Assembly (NCBI GenBank): GCA_963727635.1
Contig: CAVSHP010000015.1
Span: forward strand, 62,001-126,000
Length of the DNA stretch: 64,000 bases
Origin: SZUA-36 sp963727635
GTDB taxonomy: Bacteria; Pseudomonadota; Gammaproteobacteria; Xanthomonadales; SZUA-36
Reading direction: 5' to 3'
The notes beneath the pieces were generated by a model. It worked only from the letters and a program-made list of their open reading frames with translations. It was not told the DNA's origin and searched no databases. This document shows, piece after piece, positions 55,861-64,000 of the stretch; within the stretch, counting starts at the first letter, position 1; every line of letters begins with the position of its first letter. A program made the position numbers and the translations under genes.

Positions 55861-58683
55861 ATGGATTATAAAGACACGATCAACCTGCCGGATACGGCAT
55901 TTCCGATGAAAGCCAATTTGGCCAATCGCGAACCCGAAATGCTCAAGCAATGGGAAGAAAGCGGGCTCTATGAACGCATCCAGGCAGCACACGGCCGAGC
56001 GGCCCCTGTTTATCCTGCATGACGGACCTCCCTACGCCAATGGCGATATCCATATTGGTCATGCGGTCAACAAAATTCTCAAGGATATGGTCGTCAAGTC
56101 CCGGCTGCTGGCGGGTTTCAATTCACCCGTATGTGCCGGGCTGGGACTGTCATGGCTTGCCGATCGAATTGCAGGTTGAAAAGAAGGTCGGCAAGGTCGG
56201 CCGCAAGGTGGATGCCCGCACGTTCCGGCAAAAATGCCGTGAATATGCCGATCAGCAGATAGACCTGCAGCGCGAGGGATTCAAGCGTCTCGGCGTGCTG
56301 GGCACCTGGGAAAATCCCTATGCCAGCAACAAGTTTGCCTATGAGGCCAACATGGTGCGCGCGTTGGCCAAAATCATTGAAGGCGGGTCATCTGGACCAG
56401 GGTGTCAAGCCGGTTAACTGGTGTTTTGATTGTGGTTCGGCGCTGGCCGAGGCCGAAATTGAATACCAGGACAAGACCTCTCCCGCCATCGATGTGTTGT
56501 TCAGGGCGGTGGATGAAAATGCCGTGCTGGCCGCGTTTGGCGTTGAATCAGTTGACGCCGAAGTCGGCATTCCGATCTGGACCACCACACCCTGGACGCT
56601 GCCCGCCAATGAAGGCGGTGGCGCTGCACGCCGATCTGGATTACGTGCTGGTCAAGGGCGCACTGGCAGGGCCGGACCCTGGCCATCGTGTTGGCGGAAG
56701 AATCTGAAGGATGCAGTGATCAAGCGCATTGGCATGGAAGATGTCGAGGTACTGGGCAGTTGCAAGGGTGCGGCCCTGGAACACCAGTTACTGAATCATC
56801 CTTTTTATGACCGTCAAGGTTCCCGTGATCCTGGGTGATCATGTGACGACTGAAGCCGGTACCGGCGCAGTCCATACCGCACCCGGGTCATGGTGAAGAT
56901 GATTTCCGTGTCGGCAAGGTCTACGACCTGCCGGTCACCAGTCCCGGTGGGCGGCAACGGCCTGTTCCTGCCCGATACCGAATTATTTGCCGGCATGTTC
57001 GTCTGGAATGCAAACGAGGCCGTCGTTGAGTTGCTGCAAGACAAACGGGGTGTTGTTGCATCACGAGTCGTTTTTGCACAGTTATCCGCATTGCTGGCGG
57101 CACAAGACACCGACCGCATTCCGGGTGACACCGCAGTGGTTCATCGACATGGACAAGGCCGGTTTGCGGACACACGCGCTCGAGGCGATCAAGATCCATT
57201 CGCTGGGTTCCGGCCTGGGGCGAGGAACGTATCACCGGCATGATCGAGGGACGTCCGGACTGGTGTATTTCCAGGCAACGGACCTGGGGTGTGCCGATCA
57301 CGCTTTTTGTCCACCGTGAAAGCGGCGAACTGCATCCGCAAACCGATGCGTTGATGTACAAGGCAGCCGACCTGATCGAACAACAGGGTATCGATTGCTG
57401 GTATGAAGAAGATATCTACCAGCAACTGGGTGTTGATGAATCCGAGTATGAGCAAGTCACGGATATTCTCGATGTCTGGTTTGATTCCGGTGTCAGCCAC
57501 CGTTGTGTGCTGGATGAACGTGAGGAACTGCGCCGGCCGGCAGACATCTATCTGGAAGGCTCCGATCAGCACCGCGGCTGGTTTCAGTCTTCACTGCTGA
57601 CTTCGGTCGCCATGCATGGCGAGGCGCCGTACAAGCAGGTGCTGACCCACGGTTTCGTCGTCGATGCAGACGGCAAGAAAATGTCCAAGTCGATGGGTAA
57701 TGTGATCGCGCCGCAAAAGGTCATGAGCACCCTGGGCGCGGATGTGCTCCGCTTGTGGGTGGCGGCAGCGGACTATCGCCAGGAAATGACGGTTTCGGAT
57801 GAAATTCTGAAACGGGTTTCTGACGCCTACCGACGCATCCGCAATACGGCCCGGTTCCTGCTGGGCAATCTGGATGGTTTTGAACCCGCAAACGCCTTGG
57901 CGCCGGAGCAGATGCTGCCTTTCGACCGCTGGGCGGTGGACCGCGCCATGCAGATTCAGAACGAGATCAGCCAGGCCTATGATGATTACCAGTTCATGCA
58001 GGTCTATCAAAAGATCAACAATTATTGTGCGCTGGAATTGAGTGCGATTTATCTGAACGTGCTGAAGGACCGTCTATACACCACCGGGCGGGACAGTCTG
58101 CCGCGCCGTTCCGCGCAAACCGCCATGTATCACATACTGGAAAGCCTGGTTCGCTGGATCGCGCCGGTGTTGAGCTATACCGCTGAAGAAATCTGGGCGG
58201 TGATGCCCGGTGAACGGCATGCGAGCGTCTTTATGAGCGAGTGGTATGACGGGCTTGTTTGCACTTGAAGGCGGTGATTACGACAAGGCTTTCTGGAAGG
58301 AGACCATCAACCTGATCAACGCCGTGAACGAGGCAATCGAGCCGCTGCGTATGGACAAGGTCATCCGCGGTTCGCTGGAAGCCACCGTCCACATCCAGCC
58401 ACGGAATGATCCCCACAGGGAGTTCCTGGAAAAATGGGGTGATGAATTGCGCTTCATCCTGATCGTTTCAGAAGCGGATGTCGTCGCTGACGGGGTTGAG
58501 ATAGCCGGTAACCGTTATGAAACCCCGGATTACTTCGTCTGGATTGAAAAGAACACAGACAACAAATGTGTCCGTTGCTGGCACCAGCGTGCGGACGTGG
58601 GTGAGTCGGAAGAGCACCCGGAATTGTGTGGCCGCTGTATCGAAAACGTGGCGGGCGACGGGGAAAAGCGCAGGCTTGCATAA
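55861..58683 (+). CDS. ileS: Isoleucyl-tRNA synthetase (about a dozen frameshifts)
   Basis: About 938 residues from ATG 55861 to TAA 58683. The HIGH motif is in PPYANGDIHIGHAVNK, the KMSKS motif in GKKMSKSMGNVIAPQ, with WCISRQRTWGVPITLF and DVWFDSGVSH before it. The C-terminal zinc site is in CVRCWHQRADVGESEEHPEL, then CGRCI. Twelve frame changes are spread from 55990 to 58252, nearly all single extra bases (for example CCC for CC at 56110 and GGG for GG at 56390). The gene is essential and single-copy, which argues for sequence error. It lies between ribF and lspA as usual. Confidence 0.95.
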
Positions 58684-58684
58684 A

Positions 58685-59215
58685 GTGAACGACCAGGCAC
58701 AAAAAGCCCCGGTTTTGTTTCAAAGCAAGATGGTGTTCATCTGGTTGTTGATTTCTGCGCTGATTGTCGTGCTGGACCTGTGGACCAAGAATATCGCGAC
58801 GCAGAACCTGACCCTGTACCGACCGGTGGAATTGACCTCGTGGCTGAATATGACCCTGGCGCACAACTATGGTGCGGCTTTCAGCTTTCTCAGTGACGCC
58901 GGCGGTTGGCAACGCTGGTTGTTTACCGGACTTGCAGTGGCGGTCACGGGGGTTTTGCTCGTCTGGTTGTTGCGTTTGGCTGCGACTGAAAAACTGACCG
59001 CCGTGGCGCTTTCCCTGATTATCGGCGGCGCCATCGGCAACCTGGTCGACCGGATCAAACATGGTTATGTCGTCGATTATATTGACGTTTACTACCGTGA
59101 CTGGCACTGGCCCGCGTTTAACCTGGCCGATTCTGCGATTACCTGCGGGGTGATACTCTTGTTGCTTGACGGTCTGATTCTATCGTCATCCAAAAGGCCG
59201 CCTGTGAACGACTGA
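58685..59215 (+). CDS. lspA: Lipoprotein signal peptidase
   Basis: 176 residues from GTG 58685, one base after the ileS stop. Four hydrophobic helices are visible. The catalytic aspartates lie in GGAIGNLVDRIKHGYVVDYI and AFNLADSAITCGVILLLLDG; NYGAAFSFLSDAGGWQRWLF is the family's N-terminal conserved block. It cleaves prolipoproteins at the inner membrane after lipidation. The stop overlaps the ispH start by one base. Confidence 0.95.
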   Translation: MNDQAQKAPVLFQSKMVFIWLLISALIVVLDLWTKNIATQNLTLYRPVELTSWLNMTLAHNYGAAFSFLSDAGGWQRWLFTGLAVAVTGVLLVWLLRLAATEKLTAVALSLIIGGAIGNLVDRIKHGYVVDYIDVYYRDWHWPAFNLADSAITCGVILLLLDGLILSSSKRPPVND

Positions 59216-60168
59216 TGGAAATACTGCTCGCCAATCCACGTGGTTTTTGCGCCGGTGTAGACCGGGCGATCGAGATCGTTGAGCGCGCGATCGAACTGTT
59301 CGGTGCACCGATTTACGTTCGCCACGAAGTTGTGCACAACCGTTTCGTGGTGGATCGCCTGGCAAGTCTCGGTGCAGTATTCGTCGAAAAACTGGATGAC
59401 GTGCCGGACGACGCCACCGTTATTTTCAGTGCCCATGGTGTTTCACAAAGTGTCCGCATGGCCGGAAAGCAACGTGGCCTTAAGGTCTTTGATGCAACCT
59501 GTCCACTGGTGACAAAAGTGCACCTCGAGGTGGCCAGGCACTGCAAGGCGGGCTACGACGCGGTACTGATTGGCCACGTGCGTCACCCGGAAGTGGAGGG
59601 CACCCTGGGGCAGTGGTCAAAACATCCACCACGTAACAACCGGATCTACCTGGTGGAATCGCCCGAAGACGTGGAAACACTGGAAGTCAACTATCCGAAT
59701 GAAGTGGCATTTGTCACCCAGACGACTTTGTCGGTCGATGATACCCGGGAAGTCATAGCCGCCCTGCAGAAAAAATTCCCGGCCATTATCGGACCCAAGC
59801 ATGATGATATCTGTTACGCCACCCAAAACCGCCAGGACGCGGTCAAGGAAGTGGCCCGGCACGCCGACCTGGTGCTGGTGGTTGGCTCGGTCAACAGTTC
59901 AAATTCCAACCGTCTGCGCGAACTCGCCGCAAAGCAGGGTGTGCCGGCCTACCTGATTGACGGCGCTGAAGATATCAAGCCGGAATGGTTGACCGGTGTA
60001 AAATGTATTGGCCTTACGGCGGGTGCTTCAGCGCCGGAAGCTCTGGTTACCGGTGTTATCGAAAAGCTGAGCCAACAGGTTTCCGCCACGGTTACCAATA
60101 TCGAAGGTGTTGCCGAAAACATGGTGTTTGCGCTGCCCAAACAATTACGCATCAAGACGATCGTTTAA
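59215..60168 (+). CDS. ispH: 4-hydroxy-3-methylbut-2-enyl diphosphate reductase
   Basis: 317 residues. The three Fe-S cysteines are in NPRGFCAGVDRAIEIVERAI (Cys12), FDATCPLVTKVHLEVARH and VKCIGLTAGASAPEALV. VRHEVVHNRFVVDRL and FSAHGVSQSVRM are further LytB signatures. It carries out the last step of the MEP isoprenoid pathway and needs a 4Fe-4S cluster, which links it to the suf operon in this window. It completes the ileS-lspA-ispH run and is convergent with the pilin genes. Confidence 0.97.
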   Translation: MEILLANPRGFCAGVDRAIEIVERAIELFGAPIYVRHEVVHNRFVVDRLASLGAVFVEKLDDVPDDATVIFSAHGVSQSVRMAGKQRGLKVFDATCPLVTKVHLEVARHCKAGYDAVLIGHVRHPEVEGTLGQWSKHPPRNNRIYLVESPEDVETLEVNYPNEVAFVTQTTLSVDDTREVIAALQKKFPAIIGPKHDDICYATQNRQDAVKEVARHADLVLVVGSVNSSNSNRLRELAAKQGVPAYLIDGAEDIKPEWLTGVKCIGLTAGASAPEALVTGVIEKLSQQVSATVTNIEGVAENMVFALPKQLRIKTIV

Positions 60169-60202
60169 TTTCCCACTATGTAAATGCCTGGCAGGCTGTA
60201 CT

Positions 60203-60646
60203 TCAGCGGCCATTCCAACACTTAACCACACTTGCACTCGAGGCACTGACCCGCCGGGCGCCGCTTTGGTCCAGGATCAGGCTGCCACAGGGGTCGGCGA
60301 GTTGGGCGCCGCTCGGCACGGCCATGGCAACAAAGGTGCGCCCCTGTGAGTCCGGCGATGCATAGCTTATCTCGTAACGATGCTGGTCGGAGACAGGCCG
60401 GCACTGGCTGGTGTCGTAGCTTCCGTGGCTGGCAATCAGACGTTCCTGGCACATGGATGCCTGCATTAACATCCTGACCGCTTCGGTACGGTGAACCCTG
60501 AGGGTATAACTGCGGTAGCTCGGCACCGCGATTGCCAACAGTATGCCCATGATGGCGACGACGATGGTCAGCTCGATCAATGTCATGCCACGGGTGAATC
60601 CGGGCACTGATCCGGTAATCGGGTTACTCAAAGAATTTCGCGCCAT
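60203..60646 (-). CDS. pilE: Type IV pilin-like protein PilE
   Basis: 147 residues from ATG 60646 (an in-frame ATG at 60688 lies inside pilX). The prepilin peptidase site and helix GMTLIELTIVVAIMGILLAI is preceded by a glycine; the residue after cleavage is Met in place of Phe. A C-terminal disulfide region with several cysteines follows (SMCQERLIASHGSYDTSQCR and VVKCWNGR). In other gammaproteobacteria PilE is a minor pilin needed for type IV pilus assembly. It ends the pilV-W-X-E operon. Confidence 0.85.
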   Translation of the reverse strand: MARNSLSNPITGSVPGFTRGMTLIELTIVVAIMGILLAIAVPSYRSYTLRVHRTEAVRMLMQASMCQERLIASHGSYDTSQCRPVSDQHRYEISYASPDSQGRTFVAMAVPSGAQLADPCGSLILDQSGARRVSASSASVVKCWNGR

Positions 60647-61299
60647 GAGAAACGTCCGCAGATTGCGCTTGATGTAGAACCGGGACATGCACCTGCAACC
60701 ACGACATCAGGTGGCTGGTTTTCTTCAATCGCCGGCCATGATCGGACAACCACGCTTTCCACCACGGAAACGGCCGTTTCCGTCCACCCGGTTCCGCGTG
60801 CCAGGATCCGGTACCAGACCTGCAAATCCGGGTTGCCGGATTCGGCAGGTTCTATGGTGTGAACCGCTTCGATAATCCATACCGGTGCGTTGATACTATC
60901 GCCCGTAATCGTTTCCAGCCGCACACCGGTCAGCGGATCGACACCCGCTTGGTGACCGTTGACCATCCACCAGTCGATGTCCTCGTATTCGGGGTGAGGC
61001 GGTAATTCCCCGTCAGCGTGCAGACGCAGGCCGTCACAGGAATCCAGGCAGTATTCGGGCGCCGGTCCGTCCAGCGTCATTAACCAGTTTTCCGCCCAGG
61101 ACAATGCCAACCGGGCGGATTGCCTGGCGCGTTCGGCATCCTGCAGGTTGGCCGAGAGTTTATTCTGCAAAATGGTATCCGAGGACGCCGACAACCCCAG
61201 CAGGGTAAGCGCCATCAGAAACAGCAGGCACAACAGCAGGACCATGCCGCGTTGCGCCTGCATGACACCGTGCGAACAAGTATCAGAACGGGCATTCAT
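60628..61299 (-). CDS. pilX: Minor pilin assembly protein PilX
   Basis: 223 residues. The N-terminal PilX pattern QRGMVLLLCLLFLMALTLLG and QNKLSANLQDAERARQSARL identifies the family; the C-terminal part has paired cysteines (YCLDSCDGL, ACPGSTSSAICGRF). It overlaps pilW by 4 bp and pilE by 19 bp. In other species pilY1 lies between pilX and pilE, but there is no room for it here. Confidence 0.88.
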   Translation of the reverse strand: MNARSDTCSHGVMQAQRGMVLLLCLLFLMALTLLGLSASSDTILQNKLSANLQDAERARQSARLALSWAENWLMTLDGPAPEYCLDSCDGLRLHADGELPPHPEYEDIDWWMVNGHQAGVDPLTGVRLETITGDSINAPVWIIEAVHTIEPAESGNPDLQVWYRILARGTGWTETAVSVVESVVVRSWPAIEENQPPDVVVAGACPGSTSSAICGRFSWREIL

Positions 61300-62048
61300 C
61301 GCAGTCTTCCACGGATGGCGGCCGTCAATGTGCTAACGGTGCGCAAGTGGCCGTCCGCCGGTGTCGTAATGGACTGATCGAGCAATGTGTATTGCGCGCT
61401 GGCGGCCTGGTCAAATGCCTGTGTCGTGGACATCAGCAGCGCCAGTTTAATTGCGCGGACATTGCTTTCCTGTAACCACGACCGGGCCGTTACCCAGCCG
61501 TCCGCGATTGCGTCGCCATCCCGGTCTTCCGCGTACAGAACCTGCATCGATTCGACGTCCTCGATGAGCCCGAAATTATTCATCTGTGTTTGCAGGCTGG
61601 AAGCATCCGGGCCGTATCGGCAGGTCATCGCCAGGTTGTTGGCCGTGTTGACGCTGAATCGGGTCTGCAGCAAATAGAAAGCCGCCTGGCCGTCAGCGTC
61701 GGTGACGGTATTTTCATTGCCATAACAGTTGCGCCTGGACCAGCGTTGCAGACCGAGTTGATCCGGTGCCGATGCACCCCCGTCAATGCTTTCATCGGTC
61801 AGGGCCGGAAACCCCGACGGGTTGAGCCAGGGCTGCGGTTGAAAGCCCGACTGGCCAATCTGGGTGACCAGGACATCGCGCGCGTAACGGCTGGAATCCT
61901 CCAGCTGGCTCTGGCTCAGTTGTAAACGGTAGGCCGATACGCTGCCGCTCATCAACTGGACGATACCGGACAGCAGTATTGTGGACAGGCATACACCGAT
62001 CATCACTTCCAACAAGGAAAAGCCACGCTGGCGGCTGAAAACCGTCAT
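61296..62048 (-). CDS. pilW: Minor pilin PilW
   Basis: 250 residues from ATG 62048, one base after the pilV stop. The prepilin site RQRGFSLLEVMIGVCLSTIL is clear. PilW-type features follow: SQLEDSSRYARDVLVTQIGQ, SGFQPQPWL, and DVESMQVLYAEDRDGDAIAD. It belongs to the tip/priming complex of type IV pili. Confidence 0.88.
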   Translation of the reverse strand: MTVFSRQRGFSLLEVMIGVCLSTILLSGIVQLMSGSVSAYRLQLSQSQLEDSSRYARDVLVTQIGQSGFQPQPWLNPSGFPALTDESIDGGASAPDQLGLQRWSRRNCYGNENTVTDADGQAAFYLLQTRFSVNTANNLAMTCRYGPDASSLQTQMNNFGLIEDVESMQVLYAEDRDGDAIADGWVTARSWLQESNVRAIKLALLMSTTQAFDQAASAQYTLLDQSITTPADGHLRTVSTLTAAIRGRLR

Positions 62049-62049
62049 C

Positions 62050-62577
62050 TCAGGACACCTCGAGGGTAAACCGGTGCTGCTCCGATTCACCGCTCACGGC
62101 GCCGTTTCGGCCATACCAGAATATTTTGATGACCAGGGGACCGGCGCCGTCACAATGAGCATTTCCCTCAACACCATCCTGTGGCGTAGCATCGCGGCAG
62201 ACCAGCCCCCTGGCATTCTGGATGCGATCGGCGAGATCAAGCTGCCAGAGCCTGAAGTCATAATCGGCTTGCTGCTCGGGCGTGCATGGGTTCTCACCAT
62301 TGCAAATTCTGGATATGTTGTCCGGTGGATCAAGGTAGCGGTTGAGCGCGACCGGGTTCAGACGGATCTGTTCGGCAAGACTGGTCGCCGCCATGGCTGC
62401 GATGCCTTCCCGGCGGGCCTGTGTCGAGCCGATGATGCTGGTCAGCAGCAGGGCCGCGAAGCCTGCAAGTCCAAGGGAAAACACTGTCGTTGCGATGAGG
62501 ACTTCCAACAGGCTGAACCCGGCGTTGCCGGCTTGGAAGCTGCATAGATGTCGCTGGCATGTTCGATGTAAAAACAC
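62050..62577 (-). CDS. pilV: Minor pilin PilV
   Basis: 175 residues, probably from GTG 62577. The prepilin cleavage site and helix are NAGFSLLEVLIATTVFSLGL; AALLLTSIIGSTQARREGIA, then MAATSLAEQIRLNP, and the cysteine pair ICNGENPC are PilV-like. The leader before the cleavage site is longer than usual, so the start may be downstream. fimT is not seen upstream within the window. Confidence 0.85.
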   Translation of the reverse strand: MFLHRTCQRHLCSFQAGNAGFSLLEVLIATTVFSLGLAGFAALLLTSIIGSTQARREGIAAMAATSLAEQIRLNPVALNRYLDPPDNISRICNGENPCTPEQQADYDFRLWQLDLADRIQNARGLVCRDATPQDGVEGNAHCDGAGPLVIKIFWYGRNGAVSGESEQHRFTLEVS

Positions 62578-62719
62578 GTTTCGTGCCCCCCTTGGCCACC
62601 GTGTTACTGATGTTGATTTATTCTGCGCAAGCGCCGGCGGGACCGATAGGGCAAATGATGCAAGGGGTTTGTCGGTATCGGCTGAACAAAAGGTAGGTAA
62701 ATTTCCTGCTACAGCGATG

Positions 62720-62748
62720 TTGTCGCAGCGTGCTGATTTGAATATACT
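62720..62748 (+). promoter_or_regulatory. Promoter of tRNA-Thr
   Basis: TTGTCG (62720-62725) and TATACT (62743-62748) are 17 bases apart and followed by a G/C-rich discriminator, typical of a stable-RNA promoter. The tRNA starts 14 bases downstream. Confidence 0.65.
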
Positions 62749-62762
62749 TGCCGCCCTTCGGG

Positions 62763-62838
62763 GCCGATATAGCTCAGTTGGTAGAGCGGCGCATTCGTAA
62801 TGCGTAGGTCTGAGGTTCGAATCCTCATATCGGCACCA
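62763..62838 (+). tRNA. tRNA-Thr (CGU anticodon)
   Basis: A complete 76-base cloverleaf with encoded CCA. The acceptor stem GCCGATA pairs with TATCGGC. The D-arm is AGCTCAGTTGGTAGAGC. The anticodon stem-loop GCGCA-TTCGTAA-TGCGT has CGT at 62796-62798, reading ACG. The T-arm has GGTTCGAATCC. Anticodon CGU identifies threonine. Confidence 0.96.
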
Positions 62839-63269
62839 TTTAAATCAATAACTTACATCAATAATGCCTCTTTGATTTTGATGAAAGACGCACATTTGGT
62901 GCAATTCTATTGCAAAAATAAATCAATTCACGGGATTGCGGCCGGTCTCTTTGATGTCTGTCATCGGTTCTGACGTGCCCGCAATCATTTGCGATCGATT
63001 TTTGTACCAACCTCGCTGCGCGGCTGGCGAAGACTCGCGGGGCAGATACCGTGGTGCAACTGGCAGCCAAATTCCATGGTAATTGCCCTGTCTTAAGATA
63101 ATCCGACGTTTTCTCTCAGATATACTAATATTGAAGTACGCAGGAGGGTGTGAGTATCTCCGCGTATCAGTTGATGAACTGAACTTCTTGACCGATGCGC
63201 GTTCTGCTTTTTTTATCCTTGTGATCAACCAACAAGCACTGCCGGGTCAACCGGCGCCATGGAGACATT
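62839..63269. other. Spacer between tRNA-Thr and the type VI sheath gene
   Basis: 431 bp with no recognisable gene. No tRNA 3'-end duplication (attachment-site repeat) is seen. GGAG at 63260-63263 is the ribosome site of the following gene. A TATACTAAT block near 63120-63128 might be a -10 region. Confidence 0.4.
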
Positions 63270-64000
63270 ATGCCAGACGACAACTTATTTCCGAATTTCG
63301 GCCACCTCGATACCCCGGCCCGTGACTGGGATCCAAGAAGACCCGTGCGCATCGTTTTGATGGGCGATTTTAGCGCAGGTGGCGCCGCCGGTCGCCTAGA
63401 TACCGGCAACGACCTGGCGCGCCGCAAGCTGCTTCCCGTGGATTTCGACAGTCTCGAAGACGTGTTGGCACGCCTGGATGTGCGCCTGGCGTTGCCGCTG
63501 GGTAGCGAAGGCGGCATTGAACTGGAGTTCAGTAATGATCTGGATGATTTTCACCCGGATGAGCTTTATGACAACGTTGAAGTGTTCAAGGAGCTTTATA
63601 ACCTGAGCGGTCGCGTCGAGTAACTCGTCCACTGCCGCCGAGGTCCTGTCCTGGGCCACTGACCGCAAACAGCGTGTGTCACGCACCGGTAAAAACCGCT
63701 CTCACAGTGGCGCCCCGGCAGCGAACGCAAAGTTGAGTGACCTGGCAAACCTGGTCGGCAAGGAGCCCGAAATCGAAACCGATGGCTCCGTCGATGAGCT
63801 TTTACGCTCAATTGTAGGCCCATTCGTGGAGCCGGCGGATAAACCGAACATAGGCCGATTAACCGAGAGCGTCGATGAGGCACTGGCAGATGCCATGCGC
63901 GCTGTATTGCATAACAGCGAATTCCAGAATCTTGAATCACTATGGCGCGGTCTCGATATGCTTTTACACCGTGTTGATGCCGGTCCGAGGTTACAGTTGT
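63270..64000 (+). CDS. Type VI secretion contractile sheath protein, TssB-TssC-like fusion (frameshifted, cut by window edge)
   Basis: From ATG 63270 the first ~118 residues resemble the TssB small sheath subunit (PVRIVLMGDFSAGGAAGRLD, then LARRKLLPVDFDSLEDVLAR, IELEFSNDLDDFHPDELYDN). An extra T near 63617-63621 makes an apparent stop; deleting it continues the frame as ENSSTAAEVLSWATDRKQ to the window edge. The continuation holds a TssC-like start (SVDELLRSIVGPFVEP, MRAVLHNSEFQNLESLWRGL). In standard systems TssB and TssC are separate proteins that assemble into the sheath. Here one reading unit spans both. The remainder lies outside the window. Confidence 0.7.

Noticed and set aside
62763..63269. 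tRNA-Thr as the attachment site of an integrated island starting with the sheath gene.
   Set aside because: No integrase gene and no direct repeat of the tRNA 3' end are visible in the window; the distal end of any island lies outside.

Overview
The window comes from a gammaproteobacterium of moderately high GC content. Supporting evidence is the Xanthomonas-type SUF regulator and suf operon, the AmgK-MurU cell-wall recycling pair, the MurL/MurD2 route to the D-Glu stem residue, a pspABC operon with a sigma-54 promoter, a dTDP-rhamnose/GDP-mannose gene set, and type IV minor pilin genes. I cannot name the lineage from the sequence. The assembly carries roughly 45 single-base indels. Most are +1 and a minority are -1. 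They break indispensable genes (ileS, obgE, rpmA, uvrA, murJ, sufB, sufC), so I treat them as sequence errors and annotate each broken gene as one locus.

Layout. 1-8.2 kb: pntA (cut by the left edge), murU-amgK, then sufR-sufB-sufC-sufD-sufS. 8.4-17.6 kb: a large membrane patatin-like lipase, a TPR/O-GlcNAc-transferase-like protein, a CDP-alcohol phosphatidyltransferase, a polysaccharide flippase and a DUF5672 protein. The DUF5672 gene is followed by the 3' stump of a second flippase gene.

17.6-29.2 kb is the most unusual part. It holds five ATP-grasp ligases of three kinds, two alpha/beta-hydrolase esterases (one with a CBM48/Fes-like N-terminal domain), a cyanophycinase-like S51 protein and glycogen synthase. 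They lie in two tight minus-strand operons and one plus-strand gene. Two adjacent foldback DNA elements lie where the plus-strand gene and one operon converge. This looks like an undescribed biosynthetic or storage system that makes an amide-linked product, possibly attached to or co-regulated with glucan.

29.5-50.5 kb: an EF-G paralogue, a third foldback element, murL-murD2, ppiB, ispB, an MFS transporter, ssb, rmlA-rmlC-rmlD-manC, a DUF1684 protein, pspABC, an FKBP isomerase, a NUDIX hydrolase, a sulfurtransferase and uvrA. 50.7-60.2 kb is housekeeping: rplU-rpmA, obgE, rpsT, murJ, ribF-ileS-lspA-ispH. 60.2-62.6 kb: minor pilins pilV-pilW-pilX-pilE without pilY1. A tRNA-Thr follows. The right edge cuts a gene that joins TssB-like and TssC-like type VI sheath sequence in one reading unit.
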